From Symbiodinium kawagutii (lineage: Eukaryota; Sar; Dinophyceae; Suessiales; Symbiodiniaceae): 64,000 nt of DNA. Of the stretch, positions 11,010 to 22,963 are shown piece by piece. Location: assembly GCA_009767595.1 (NCBI GenBank), contig VSDK01006400.1, forward strand, positions 66,806-130,805. Reading direction: 5' to 3'. How positions within the stretch are numbered: the first letter of the stretch is position 1; the number at the start of each line of letters is the position of its first letter. The translations under genes were made by a program, and so were the position numbers. The notes under the pieces were generated by a model, which did not search any database, was not told where the DNA came from, and worked only from the letters and a program-made list of their open reading frames with translations.

Positions 11010-11150
11010 ATGAGTCCTGATGGCGGCGGCTTGTCAGATGGCCAGGTCCTCGAGGTAAAGAGTTTGCTGGAGTCCAAAGGTACTCTGGACTACACCCGGG
11101 CACCCAGACAGCAGCGCTCATCCGGGATGTGCGGAGGGAAGGCTTTGTAA
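11010..11150 (+). CDS. 46-codon open frame, exon candidate
   Basis: The frame runs from ATG to TAA with high GC3 and ordinary composition (SDGQVLEVKSLLESKGTLDY). A GTAAAG inside could act as a donor, so the true exon may be shorter. It is isolated, with no supported neighbour. Confidence 0.33.
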   Translation: MSPDGGGLSDGQVLEVKSLLESKGTLDYTRAPRQQRSSGMCGGKAL

Positions 11151-11535
11151 AATGGATCATGACAAGTGGCTTTCCAGCCATGAAAGACATTTGTTCTTGG
11201 GAACTGAGATGCTTTGGTCGATGCTGTAGCTTTCCGACCGGTGTCCCAATGAAACAACCGGACTCTTCTCATGTGGCAGAAATTGCAAGTTTGCCCACCT
11301 GAATGTCAGGTTGCCCGCAGGTTGGCTGATAGGTTCACCCCACCAGTCACCCTCCCAGCGTCAAGCCGCGGCTCCCAGGCAAAGTGCAAGGACCAGCTGT
11401 GCTGCAACGCACGGGGGGTGGGCTACGGGATGGTTGGCTTAGTGGGTTGCTTGGGTTGAGCAGTGAACCCATCAGTTACGGCTGTCAAGCTTGGCGGCTA
11501 TTTTCCAAGAGGGATGTGGGAGGTTCTTAATAGCT

Positions 11536-11629
11536 GGCAATATCCCCAATCATCCAGAATTGACCATCTATAGGAATAAACCAATCAGAACTCATGGGAT
11601 TCCCTATGTTTTGAGAAACCACCAGCTAG
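11536..11629. mobile_element. family A element, decayed copy
   Basis: Only the right half is well preserved: CCCAATCATCC near the left, AATAAACCAATCA in the middle and TTTTGAGAAACCACC at the right end, as in the better copies listed below. Confidence 0.6.
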
Positions 11630-11639
11630 TAGTTGTTCA

Positions 11640-13395
11640 ACCATGCGAGTACTGGGGATCCCCCTCCAACTACTGTGAGTCGCACTACCGAGGAAATCAT
11701 GGAACCAAAACTGGGACCTCAACATTTTAGATTTCGCTTGGCTACTAGGCATCCCTGTTGAATCTCCCCACCTCATCGACATTTAGGTGTCGTTGCTTTG
11801 TTACAGGCGCAGTGCAGAGGTCTTGCATGTCCCACAGAACCTGCAATCGCGATGTAACGAAAAGATCATTTTGCATAAAGAGCCCATGGTACACGCTTTG
11901 GATAGGAAATGTCGCGGCCAGGATTCAAGAGGCAAATTCACAGGGCCTTTCAGTGCCTCTGCAGCCAATGCCAAGGGAGACCACACTGGCTCCAGTATGC
12001 CACGTGGCAGCGATGGTGCCAACGGGTAGACCTGAAACCATAACGACATCAACCAATGAAGTCTTGGAGCCTGGGAAGCAGTGCCAGCATCTGTCTGGGA
12101 CTTTGCCAAGAAGTGGTTCTTCATGTTTCTCCACTCATCATATCATGTTTCAAAACACACACGAACCCCCAACTAGTTGCGGCAATCGCCACCAGTTTTC
12201 ACAGCAATGAACATACCAATGTGACTTTGAACATTTAAAGGAAGCCATTGTCCTTGTTGGCCGGACTCTTCTGCCCTGACTCTACCGCAAACGGTAACTA
12301 GCACGATCGTAGCGTGGCGTCGCAGGTCAGACAGATGATTTCCTTGTTGGTAAATCGACTTCTCTCCACATTTCTTTGGCAGCAGCGTGTGAGATGGAAC
12401 TGTGAACAATCAAATTGGGATAAACTTGAGGTTCTCATGACTCACTTGGTGAATGGCCCCAAAAGGGCTCTTCTGAAATCGACAAGAGCTTAGGAGGTTT
12501 CAGAATGACTCATGTTGTCAATTTTTTGAAACGATACAATGGGTAAACCCTCAAGATGATTGAACGTTGCCATGATGTCAGCTTTTGCTGGTCCATGATA
12601 TTTTGTAGATTGATTTGAATCATATAACTTACAACTATACTTTGTTCAAAATCAAATAAGTTTGTCTATAACTATCAAATAGATTCAAATAGCAGCTCTA
12701 TACTCTAAACAACAAACTTCTTTTCGCTTTGTCATATCACTATTAAATTCGCTGCAAGCTGACTGACCACATACGTATCCCACTTTCCCCCTGGAGTGTC
12801 GATCAGGTTTGGCAGCTGGCTGAGAAACTTGGCGATGGTGTGAGCTGCGACAACGGTTGTTATCTAGAAAGAAACAATATATGGATCTATTGAATGAATC
12901 TATATCAATGAATCGATATGAATGAATCTATATCAACGAATCTGTATGAATGAATCTGTTTGAATCTCCTGTGCATGGGCGTAGAATTTTGAAAGGCATT
13001 GGAGTGACCAGTGACTATGAGAAATCAAACATCCAAGTACATTGGACTTGCATCCTTTGGTGCAATCTGAGATCGAAAACGGGAAGTAGAAATCCAAATT
13101 GTGCAATCTGGGATCGAACACATGATTTAGAATCTAGAATCTATATTTATATGAATCTATTGTTCCCTGTGTCAGACTGACAGCAACATTGTCAGCTGCA
13201 TTTGGAGTCAAAAGGGAGTAAGCTGCCACAGTACCAGCGCAGCGGTCACTTCCAAAAACAATCAAAGCAGCAACAAGGAGCGCAGCAAAAGCATCAACAA
13301 CAATCACGACCACAATGGCTTTGGAAGCAGCAGCACCGTTCTAGACAGCTCAATGACTCATATTGACGGACCATGCTCGGTTCTTGCCATGCGCA
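11640..13395. other. low-coding stretch
   Basis: Several overlapping frames at 11760-12210 on both strands look equally protein-like, so none is called. 12780-12840 has a short candidate (SVDQVWQLAEKLGDG) before GTGTGAGC. 12890-12970 is a tandem repeat of GAATGAATCTATATC. Nothing else is supported. Confidence 0.5.
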
Positions 13396-13399
13396 TCAG

Positions 13400-13612
13400 G
13401 AGACAACTGCATCATAGCCTATGGCATTTGGCGAACGGATCCGGAAGGGGCTGGTGGTGATGATGCCGTGGCATGTTTGCAGCTCGGCCAGTGTCATACG
13501 AGGTCTTCTCCATTGGCTTGCCAGGCGCCACATGCAGCACTCAGTGGTGAAAACATCTTGTGTTGCTGTGGCTGTCTACATGTTTTGTCCACAAATGGAA
13601 ACCATATTGACG
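13400..13612 (+). CDS. candidate internal exon, Cys-rich in one frame
   Basis: The acceptor GGTTCTTGCCATGCGCATCAG and a donor GACG|GTAATT bound a frame of 70 codons (YGIWRTDPEGAGGDDAVA; ENILCCCGCLHVLS). A rival frame starting at ATG 13421 (FGERIRKGLVVMMPW) has higher GC3 but no acceptor. The exon is plausible but its translation is undecided. Confidence 0.38.
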
Positions 13613-13924
13613 GTAATTGCTAGTTATATAATTATAGGTACAATTATATGGCTCTGCTATCTGAGCAAGGAATACCATTATTGCTAGTTATACAATTATA
13701 GGTACTATTTGTTGCTAGTACATACTCTGTAGAACCATCTGAGCAACCGCAGCAAACACTAGCAGGATGATTGCGGGGTGCAGCGAGCTGTTGATCTCCC
13801 CAACTTCAAGTGGCGTTCTTGTCCCATGAAAAGTTGGCTAAGATGCACGCGTTTTGAGTTGCTGGTTTTGCACATTTCGATTTCCCCTATGACTTTGGGA
13901 TGGTTGGTTGACTAGTATTTTTAG

Positions 13925-14423
13925 GAGGGATTGAAACCAGAAAACCACGATGCTGTTTTATTGCGGAATTTGCCACCAATCACTCAGCACTTTTCCGTTC
14001 AGCAAATTGCCACACATCTGCCGCAGCTTGTCATATCTTCTCACTCAGGAGGTATGATACTCTTAATCGACCGTACTGGTGCTATTACTGATGCGGATGT
14101 AGTTTTGCCTTTGATGCGACCAGTAGTTGGACCAGTCGCATGAAAGATGAGCAAAAAGGGGATCCATGTTTGAGGCTTGATACCCACCATTGGTTTAAGC
14201 AGAAATACTGGTAGCTGATGATTTACCATCAAACATAGGGGTCTATTTATTCAATGTGGATCTAACAGTGACAAGATTGAGGTTACCTGTAGACTTAGTT
14301 ACTGTACTCGTTTCGCGAAGGCTATGGTTCCTATGCAGAGGCCTGTTTCGAGATCTTGAAAACCTCATGGTTCAGCAAGTACTAAACAGCACAGCTTTCC
14401 AGGTTCTCTACAAGAATCCATAG
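13925..14423 (+). CDS. two-exon gene model, unknown protein
   Basis: Exon 13925-14051 follows ACTAGTATTTTTAG, is in phase 0, and ends at GGAG|GTATGA in phase 1 (HDAVLLRNLPPITQHFSVQQ, IATHLPQLVISSHSG). Exon 14203-14423 follows GGTTTAAGCAG and continues in phase for 72 codons to TAG (ILVADDLPSNIGVYLFNVDL; RRLWFLCRGLFRDLENLMVQ). In all this makes 115 codons. Exon 1 may instead read on to TGA at 14141. The 5' end is missing. Confidence 0.5.
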
Positions 14424-14615
14424 TTGAAATTCACCAATCAAGAAGAGTCAACACATTTTTTTTTTGCATTGTCATGTTTGACTGGTGATTTTTGAAGAAT
14501 GGATAAGAAAAAACAGAATCCCTGACAACAAAAATATCTTAAAAACAAATGTTTGAAACAGTTCGATGCTGCAAAACCATGCAGATGTTCCAAAGAATCA
14601 CGGACTTTCCCGCAG

Positions 14616-14876
14616 GCTGTACAGATTATGTCCCTAACCTGCCCCCAAATTTTTTGAAGGCACTTGATCAGCAACTTTATCTCTTGCCAAAAGTGGAGAG
14701 GTGCAGTGAGTGAATCCTTCATGGTGCCATTCTCCCACTTAGAGGTAGATCAGCGTGAGATGACTTGCTTGGGAAGTCCTTGGTTTTTGAATTTTGAAGT
14801 TACTGATCACAAACAATCAAACGACCAAGATTTCTATACGGACAGTGGTCCCCAACCATGTCATGTAATCAGATAG
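14616..14876 (+). CDS. two-exon gene model with a very short intron
   Basis: Exon 14616-14705 is bounded by GGACTTTCCCGCAG and the consensus donor GTGAGTG and has a single open frame (CTDYVPNLPPNFLKALDQQL). The next acceptor CCATTCTCCCACTTAG at 14742 restores phase into 43 codons ending in TAG (VDQREMTCLGSPWFLNFEV). The intron would be only 37 nt. It may belong to the same gene as 13925-14423, but no phase-1 exon end was found to link them. Confidence 0.5.
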
Positions 14877-15121
14877 CCGGTTTATGAAACATTTCCATCC
14901 AAAAAATAGCACTTTACCACTGCCTGGCGGGCTGATCTGTGCCAATTTCATGGGTCCAGTGACCACTTGGCTGCTAGGCTTGTGATACGGATGAGGTTAT
15001 CACAATGGTTTTTTGGGATGTCGGACTAACTGGCCAATTGGATCCAGTCAAACAGGTATCACCAGGCTGCCTCCAGTCTCTCAAATGACTCTGAGCCTCC
15101 AACTCGCTAAGGAATGCCATC

Positions 15122-15256
15122 GCCAACTTTTTGTTGACCTCTCAGTCACACAAGATGGAGCTTGTCATCAACGGTCTCAAAGATGTGAAAGGTGTGGAGA
15201 ATCGACCAAGTGCGGGTCAGGGATGGCAGCGCTTGGCGTTGGTTGAAGCTTGGTGA
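15122..15256 (+). CDS. candidate exon
   Basis: The frame is open from 15122 to TGA at 15254 and includes an ATG at 15155 (MELVINGLKDVKGVENRPSA). Composition and GC3 are coding-like, and CTTG|GTGACC near the end could be a donor. 15275-15455 is open in another frame (PKRSRRSLDPKDLQIKMST) and may be the next exon. Confidence 0.38.
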   Translation, partial: ANFLLTSQSHKMELVINGLKDVKGVENRPSAGQGWQRLALVEAW

Positions 15257-16232
15257 CCTGCCCAGGATTTTCCATGCTCCTGGCAGTGCAACTTCTGACC
15301 GCCCCAAGCGGTCACGAAGATCACTCGACCCGAAAGATTTGCAGATCAAGATGTCAACAGCTGCCACGGGCAACCAGGTTTACCAATATGGTCACCATGT
15401 TGGCCCAATTTTACCCATCTTATCTCAGTCAGTGACTTCTGCAGTCGGTTCTTGAGCGCAAATTTCATTTACCGACTCTCCGAGTCGCCCCGGCTACTGA
15501 GCAGCTTACCACCGGTGATCAACTGGTGCGTGATGCAGATGTTGGAGACACATTACAGACAGCCAGCTATATGGAATAATCTATAGGCATTCAATTGACA
15601 CAGGCAGTCATACTAGACTGTAATGCTGTTGATCCCTGTTGGTTTCACCACTTCTGCTACTCTTAAACCATCGACCAAATGTTCCGTAATTCCTGAGATA
15701 CAAACGATTGTCGCGGCATTGAAGTTAGGCAGAAGACTGGTGGCCGTCACAATCTCCATCAACGGTGAATGGCAATCTCCGAATGGTCATAATCCATGTT
15801 CATAAGCATCATTAGAGTGGCCATGGGTCAGTGCACCCTGTACCCCCGGTGCACCATCAGCAAAACCAGCAATTTTTTCCACTATTATTCTTGGTAAACT
15901 AAGACTTATCCCCCATAGTTAGCCATTGCTAACTGCAAACTATTATTATCCACGATTGTTGGTTTTTAGCCATTATTGACCATAAATTGACCATTAATTG
16001 ACCCATAGGGTATACACCATTTGGTCATTATCCATCATTATCCTCCATTTTTGATGGTTGATATTGACCCATAGCCAAGTCGTTATAACCTTCAGAGCCA
16101 TCATTGGTTTGATAGCCATCGCTAGAGCTCCACGTTCGACCGTGACGCAGGTGATGAAAAGACCTGGATGGATCGGCCACACATTCGTTTCATCGGAGAG
16201 CCCAATGGCTGCGGTGAAGACTGTGGGAGAAA

Positions 16233-16330
16233 TGCGGGTTTCTCAAGTCATAGGGGTACCCCACATCATCTAATATTAACAATTCATAGCAATAAACCAA
16301 GCATTTTTTGGGGTACCCCTATTTTGAAAC
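16233..16330. mobile_element. family A element
   Basis: The left end is GGGTTTCTCAAGTCATAGGG plus GTACCCC and the right end is GGGGTACCCCTATTTTGAAA. The interior is AT-rich with AATAAACCAAGCATTTTTTG. There is no coding capacity. Confidence 0.85.
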
Positions 16331-16599
16331 GCTAGCAAATAGTGCTTCGAAACTTCTTTTGAGGAAAAGTATTGGGAAAAATAGTGCTTAGGCGTGCTTC
16401 GTAACTCTTCCCAAACAAATTCTACGATCAACAGTAGGTCAGTGATTGGTATGGAAAAGCGATCGGTTCAACGGCTCATGGTTTTGCAAGATTGCTCGGC
16501 TCCTTGGCGCTGAACCAGCGGTCTGCGATGGTAGTCCAAGCCTGTGACGAGTTGTGATGATGACGATTGAAATTCCTCAGCCATGGGGCTACCTAGCCC

Positions 16600-16698
16600 T
16601 TGGGAACCCCCAAAATCAATGGTTTAGAATAGTTTAGTACTATAGATGGGTAGATATTGGATGATTTATGGGTACCCCTATGAATTGAGAAACCACCA
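16600..16698. mobile_element. family A element
   Basis: GGAACCCCCAAAATCAATGG on the left matches other copies internally. The right end reads GATGATTTATGGGTACCCCT, then a short divergent stretch and TTGAGAAACCACC. The left terminus is eroded. Confidence 0.75.
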
Positions 16699-17664
16699 AT
16701 GATTGCCAGCAGTAGTCAGCCAATGTGCACCACTGAGACCTGTCCTGACTCGAGGACAGGGCTAGAAGATACCAAGTGGTACAACCATAAGCAGCACCTT
16801 GGCTGCAGCAATGGTAGACGATTCGCTGGGAAAAATGCTAACCAGTGGTCGACTACCACGGTTGGTTCATAGGGCTTGACCAACAAGACTCTGATGAACC
16901 TTTACGGTCACCAGCCTTTCGTGAAGATATCTGGAATGCCCCAAATGAAGACCTGTGTTTTCGGCGCTGTGGAAATGGATTGGTTGAATTAGCACTTCAC
17001 TCTGACCAGCGTCGCTCAGGTTGCCTTATTGCTGATTTATTGTAGCAGACAAAGCCCATTGTGATCCATTCTCGGCATTNNNNNNNNNNNNNNGGCATTC
17101 CTTTGGACCAGCGCAAATGGGATTGCCAATGGATCTTAAATGAGAAAAGAGGACCTGACTTGACAGTGTTTTGTTCATTCCAACCGGAAGATCACAGCAT
17201 GCTGAGACTTTGTCCAGATGGTCCACCAGCTTTCAATGCCAAGCACAAAACGGAAAACTTCAAATACTGGAAGCAATCTTCACGATCGGAGATCTGTAGG
17301 AATCATGGGGATCCATAGTGTTTCTTACTTCATCAGTGCAAAAGCTCATCAGTTTCTACCGGCGATGTGGCTCCTATTGCATCCATCGGGGGAGAGCACA
17401 GATTGTGGATTGCTTCCCACACTATGTTCTGGAACCAGGTACCTCTACACAATGTATACATACATTTTCATACCATTTTCAACTAATTCACAACTAACTT
17501 GGCTCAACTTGGACTTGATATCTTCTTGCTGTAATAGGGGACCATCGTCATTGTTGTTAATTTTGTCGACATTTCTCCCGAAAATAGGAGCACATACATA
17601 ATTCCAAGGTCATACCATACCATTTTTTATTCCCTCGTAAACACAATGGGCAGGAGATGTAACG

Positions 17665-17832
17665 ATGCTCAGGAATGATGCTCTGGGCTATTTCTTGTGG
17701 GCACGCTGTCAGTTAGCCCTGGCTGGAAAGATGCCCTTCACGGGAGACCATTTGAAGCTTTGCGGACGCTTGGTGGCGCCCCAAAAAGGAGCTACGCTGG
17801 GACCAAACGCAAAGAAACCAATGGAAACATGA
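17665..17832 (+). CDS. 55-codon open frame, exon candidate
   Basis: The frame runs from ATG to TGA (NDALGYFLWARCQLALAGKM; DHLKLCGRLVAPQKGATL). A second frame is open for 72 codons over the same bases, so the reading is not settled. No consensus donor was seen. Confidence 0.35.
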   Translation: MLRNDALGYFLWARCQLALAGKMPFTGDHLKLCGRLVAPQKGATLGPNAKKPMET

Positions 17833-18239
17833 TTATCTCTATGGCTGATGTTTTTGAGTTGATATGGAACATTCCATTTTCAGGTTACCCACGACCCAAA
17901 CAACCTGAAAAATGATATGCCGCTACAACCTTCCAGCGACCATGGTGTATTGTTTGTGTTCACATCAGGAGGTACGTGGTTTTCACCCATGGGATATTCA
18001 AAGCCAAAGCTTTCCCTTCCAGAGCATTGATGGAGTGCCATTGATCGGATAGCCGCATCAAAGATGTCATCCTCGTCGCGTCGAGTGCTTTCGCACATAA
18101 AACCCCCTTGACATTTAGAATTTGGTGGTGAATTTGTTAGCTGATGAACACATGTACCCAGCTACATCTAGCACCATCTAGCATCATCTATAGCTATTGC
18201 AGGAATCTGTGAAAACCATTTGCCGATGTCCGAAAACAG

Positions 18240-18592
18240 TTACGACAGATCAGAAGCTCCACGGTCTGATGTTCCAGGACCTTGGAGCTTTGAAAGGATC
18301 CATTCCGAGTGTAGGTTACTCGACCCTCCACAAAGGGGGCCCTTCACAAATGGAGGTTTTCCCTTCCCATCCGCTTCACTGCCATGTGCAAGTGTTATGA
18401 TGAAGGGAATTGGATTTTTTGGTCCATCGAACAGTGATCCGGATCCATCATTGAACATCCGGGTTGAACTTCCATTCTGAGTTCCACTGATAGTCACGTT
18501 TGTGACACAAGCATCAGCCGCTGAGGACAACTCTTTGACTTCTTGAGAGCCATTGAGTGTTGCTGAGCTCGAGCTATGCGTCAGCTGCTCTC
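18240..18592 (-). CDS. minus-strand open frame, possible exon
   Basis: About 117 codons are open on the minus strand (KELSSAADACVTNVTISG; GSLFDGPKNPIPFIITLAHG), rich in Ser, Gly and Asn with possible N-glycosylation sites. A plus-strand frame of 86 codons overlaps it. The minus orientation is unusual for this window, which lowers confidence. Confidence 0.33.
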
Positions 18593-19950
18593 GTTATGTT
18601 GGCGAGTGCAACCAGACCACCATGGGTTAGCATCCATCCCTGGGGACAAAATCAAGGGTTGGCTTGTGATTCTCCAGGTGTTGCTACACAAGCTACACTG
18701 GAGTTTCGACCTTGCTCGATTTCCTTGCTCATTTGGATCTTGTTTCTTTTGTCTTGGATTTGAAGCTCATGCCACGGCACCATTCATTCTGCAACTTTTC
18801 GTAATGGCTCTGTCTGGTAGTTGGGTTGCCCTAGTGTCGGTTTTGTGCCCTAGTTTTCTCCTAAGTTGGAAGCAATGATTGGTAGGTTACCTCCCCACAT
18901 AGAGGTTGTAACTATGGGTATCTCCCAGCTGGGATGACCATCCCAATATTCATTGCAAGTGGTTGGTAGCCACAATGTGTTTAATCACTCCTAGGCTAGT
19001 GCTACTACAGAGTAGATGGCCAAAATTAGCTGCTATGAAGCATCATCGCTAAGCACTATTACTAAACATCACAACTAATCATCACTGCTGAATATCACAA
19101 CTAACTATCACTACCAAGCATCACTTAGCACAGCATCGCTACTAACAAGCATTATTCACCACAAGTTGACAAGCAGGAGGGCCCAAAGCCACACCGGACA
19201 CAAACCCAGCTGCATGGGGGCACCAGGCTGGGATGATCTGGATGCTGGACATTGGGAGGCGCAGCTCGTGGCCCATCAAGTGGTGAAGTCTTGGATGCTA
19301 GTGACCAAGGTTGTTAGACACAGGTGAACCTGGTTAGACACAGCTGCGTTGCCATGGTAATGACATGGTTGGAACCCGCATCCCAGACCGATGGGTCTCT
19401 CCATAACTTTTGCAGATTTGAAACGATCAGTGTCCGCGGGTTGCACCCATGATTGGTGGCTGCTGTCTGCAAGTTGGTCAGACTGTGATGATTCAGCCGT
19501 CGAAATGGAACATCACGGAGCTCTAGGGGTGAAATGGGAAGTCATACACTCAGTTGTCATTGGTTTTCCACATCCGTGTTGAGCTACTCAGCTACTGTAG
19601 CACAAATCATATTCTATTGTAGGATTCCCATCTACCGTATTGACCATTCAAATTAGACATACTGCACTTATTAATCAAATTCGTCGATAGTCATCAACAA
19701 TAGTCATCCATAGTATGCTCCATAGTCAATATACTACTCACCACTAGCTTAACCATTCATATTAACCATAGCTATTAACCAGCCGCAACCAGCGGTTTAG
19801 TCGTTGCGTTTTGAGCAACGAGAGACCAGCTGTTCCCGTCGTTGCCAGGAGCATTCTGCTCAACATGCTTCGTCCTTGGGACCTGTACTGGCAGCTACTC
19901 GTAGCTTCAAGCAGGCGGCCATGCTGTCGTGTCGCTGGTTTCTTTGACCG

Positions 19951-20135
19951 AAGATGTGGGTTTCTTAATGGCTGGGAGTACCCCAAAAATGGTTGGTTTA
20001 TCAACATAGATGGTTATTGTTAGCTATTCTTCTTAGCACTTATTCATGGTTTATTTGCCTATCAACATAAATGGTTTATATTGGATGATGTGGATGGGGG
20101 TCCCCATTTGGAGAAATACCGGTCTATCCCTGAAT
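19951..20135. mobile_element. family A element, expanded interior
   Basis: The ends are GGGTTTCTTAATGGCTGGGA and GGGGTCCCCATTTGGAGAAA. Inside, ATGGTT-containing segments are duplicated (two ATCAACATA..ATGGTTTAT blocks), making this copy about twice the usual length. Confidence 0.7.
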
Positions 20136-20578
20136 CCCTTGACGGACCCCATGTGAAAACGATTTTCATATCCTAAATGAGTTTTCAACCTTGGGGTAGC
20201 GGCTGGGCGAAAAAAGCACCCGATTCACCTGGAACTGACGTTTCTACATCGATCCAGCCGTTGTAGTTCATCTTGGCTCATTCTATGGAGACTTAGGTTC
20301 ACCTTGTGTTGATCATTGTTGATGATTATCTCTTATAATGACCATCAATCTCTATGAACCACCATAAAGTTTATTGGATATTGTTAGCTATTTTTGTTAT
20401 CCCTTATCAATCCCTTATTTTGCCTACTAAACACCATGATTTGTTGTTGATCGCCCATCCATCTCTTGGTCTGTGCATCATGGACGGCCGTAAGCTGCTC
20501 ATCACAGGAGATGGCAGTGCCAGAAGCCAAGTTGTTTCTTGTTTTGGTGGCTAACAGTGGTGTAGAACACTGACTCTT

Positions 20579-20675
20579 TATGGCTATGGGTCAAGACTAA
20601 CCAACCAACTATATAATGGGGGATAATAACCAGCAATAATAGGGAAAACGATGGTTAACGATGGGGTAACAAACT
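20579..20675. mobile_element. family C element, left part
   Basis: It begins TATGGCTATGGGTCAAG and shares the internal order CTAACCAACCAA, ATAATGGGGG, TAGGGAAAA, ATGGTTAACGATGGGG with the two complete copies. The right terminal repeat is missing. Confidence 0.7.
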
Positions 20676-21354
20676 TTTATTGGCAATTGGCTTCTTGAAT
20701 ATTAACATAAGTAATGGCATCACTTAATGCTAGACTTGAAACATGTTTACAGCTAAGGGATAGCAACCATAATCAGCAACAAGCGGCAAGCTTCATGGTG
20801 TCAAGCTGGATCGACTAAGTGGATATTGGATCAACTATGAATTCTATCTGGCTGAACTGATACCTGGGGAAAGGATTCCAAGAGCGAATAGCCGCTGCCA
20901 GGTGTTGCTGTCCAACCCAGGAGTGTGGGCGGGCCGAGTTGGGGAGGAGTGGCTAGTCATTGTGTTCATTAGTTTGGGGTGGCTTATTGAATGTTGTGGA
21001 AACTTTTCAGATACACAGATTTATATTTGTATATATAAAGATATATACCACATATATACATACATGACATATGAAACATAAACATACATGCATGTGGATA
21101 TACACATGCATATGTTCATGTGGGGCGACTGTATGTTGATCGGCATTATGTATACCGGATGATGCTGCATGGCTAAGCAGATTTCCGCAAAAGAGCACAA
21201 CTAAGAATCAATCCAACGGCACATGCAAAAGTCAAGACAAAGTGAGAGAAGGGCTAGGGCAGCAACCAGTACAGCCAAACGCCTTTCAACATTCCGTTAG
21301 GATGGGATGTCTCCGCGAGGAAGTTGATCTACCCTAGTCATACCTTAGTCCTAC

Positions 21355-21428
21355 CATAGGGTTTACCATGGGGTCTACCATGGGGTCTACCATGGGGTCT
21401 ACCATAGGTTCCACCATAGGGTCTATCT
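21355..21428. repeat. 14-bp tandem repeat
   Basis: GGGTCTACCATG units repeat about five times with point changes (GGGTTTACC, GGTTCCACC). Confidence 0.85.
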
Positions 21429-21890
21429 TAGTCTAGCCATTCTTAGCCTCGTGGCTTGATCCAGATCTACTTGGCAACGACCATGGGCCAGGTTGGTTGT
21501 TCCCGGGCAAGAGCGACACCTTGTCCCTGCTGGAGACGAAACTTGAGGTTTGGTCAAGTTGGGAGTTTGATCAGTGATGGTTAACGTCATAAGCATGCCT
21601 ATGAATGGTATTCATGATGGATCATGATGGATCATGCGGGATAATTTGTGGTATTGATGATTAGTGAACGGTTGTTGAATGGTCAATTATGATTAGTCAC
21701 TGGTTTGTACTGCTTTACAGTTTTTATCTGCCATTGGGGAATCATGATTCAACTGATCAACTGGGACCATACTGGCCTCTCTGATAGGGGACATGCAACG
21801 GATGGGATGAGCATCCCGGTGTTGACCATGTCTGAGGGTCAGAAACGGGCATTATGATCTTTGGATAGACAAAGACAAACGGCACGGACA

Positions 21891-22046
21891 ATGTTTCTGA
21901 GGTTGACACGAGCAGGTCTCTTTCTCTTGTATTCAGTTGTGTTTGTTATATGTTTGGCAAGGACCAAACCTGGTCCTGGTGGTCCAGAAGATGTAGGGTT
22001 TCAATGGGTTTATGTTTCAAGATGTTTCAAGCATCCGAGCTGGTGA
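21891..22046 (+). CDS. possible first exon with a signal-peptide-like start
   Basis: ATG at 21891 is the first in frame after a TGA at 21854. It opens a frame with a short basic start, a hydrophobic core and a small residue before a polar stretch (MFLRLTRAGLFLLYSVVFVI, then CLARTKPGPGGPEDVG). Candidate donors include CCTG|GTGGTC at 21979 and GAT|GTAGGG. It may be the first exon of the model at 22185-22928. The membrane or export role is inferred from composition only. Confidence 0.38.
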   Translation: MFLRLTRAGLFLLYSVVFVICLARTKPGPGGPEDVGFQWVYVSRCFKHPSW

Positions 22047-22184
22047 TGTTCTGATCTCATGGCCACTGTTTGGGCCATCAGCGACCCCTGGAACCGAAGT
22101 AGAGGTCAGTGCACCAAGGGGTTGGCTTTGCGCAACAAAGTAGCTGCTTGGTTCCCCACCTCAGTTGTGTTGTTTGTTGACCAG

Positions 22185-22928
22185 GGCTTATGCCTGGCTT
22201 ATGCCTTACGCTCCGCTCATTCCAAATGGGGCAAGTCACCCTTCAATCTGGGAGTCTCGGACGGTAAGCAACAGAATGACACGAATGCCTCTTTCGATGC
22301 ACGTTTTTTTGGCCACGGCTGAACCTGTGGTGTCGCTCAGAAAAGTCGTCAGCCACTGCTTTGAACTGGTTCAGCCATACTCAACTGCGTCCCCAGGATT
22401 ATTGTGTCTCATGAGGCAGCCCTGAAGCAGATCTTGCCGAACGAGGTGATTACTCCGGCCAAGAATGCGAAGGCGGGCTCCAACCCGGCAACGGAACATG
22501 CTGGTACAGTCCAACTGATTGCAAGACTACATGTGTTGATTGTTGTAAGAATTGGATGTTCCAATCTGGCAGGCACCGCCATGTTGTAAACATGATCCTG
22601 ACTGATTTCGTATCACGGTGGTGCTCGCAGGATGCTGATGGAGCCTTGATCTTTCTGTGTTACCCTCTGGACGTGGTCGACCAAGTCGGGGCTCTCGGTG
22701 ATTGATTGCTGCCAAGGTGGGTGTTTCTCAAGTCATAGGGTACCCTCCAATCATCCTTCAATAGTCATTCATAGTCATTTATAGTAATAAAGCACCCATG
22801 AATAGTCATTTGTAGCATAAAGCACCCATTTTTTGGGGTACCCCAATTTTGAGAAACCACCAGGTTCCAGTCTGCCAGTCAGTGGTTGCCCAGCGCTTCA
22901 GCCCTTCCAAGCGCCCAAGCCCATTTAG
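22185..22928 (+). CDS. four-exon gene model, unknown protein
   Basis: Exons are 22185-22263 (acceptor TTTGTTGACCAG, donor GTAAGC), 22397-22544 (acceptor GCGTCCCCAG, donor GTAAGA), 22631-22697 (acceptor GTGCTCGCAG, donor GTGATT) and 22879-22928 (stop TAG). The phase holds at all three junctions, giving 113 codons. Peptides are FQMGQVTLQSGSLG, SHEAALKQILPNEVITPAKN and DADGALIFLCYPLDVVDQVG. GC3 is high in exons 2 and 3. A family A element (22714-22862) fills most of the last intron. Another frame of exon 1 is open from ATG 22059. No family was recognised. Confidence 0.5.
22714..22862. mobile_element. family A element inside a predicted intron
   Basis: The left end is GGGTGTTTCTCAAGTCATAG with GGTACCC and the right end is GGGGTACCCCAATTTTGAGA followed by AACCACC. 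The interior repeats ATAGTCATTTATAG/ATAAAGCACCCAT, so it is longer than average. Confidence 0.85.
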
Positions 22929-22963
22929 TTCATGATGACAATGGCTAACCTTGATGAAACCAG

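Larger units (their letters stand above)
15460..17660. other. low-coding stretch with family A copies and a 13-bp gap
   Basis: Short frames at 15623 and 16845-17045 are not convincing. N bases at 17080-17092 mark a small assembly gap whose flanks both read GGCATT. 15895-16080 contains decayed family C-like words (TTGACCCATAGCC). Confidence 0.6.
18900..21860. other. low-coding stretch
   Basis: Degenerate CATCACTA/TAGTCAT-type sequence runs at 19020-19160 and 19600-19780, with TA-rich microsatellite at 21020-21120. The short frames (for example 19391 and 20354) have no supporting splice sites. Confidence 0.6.
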
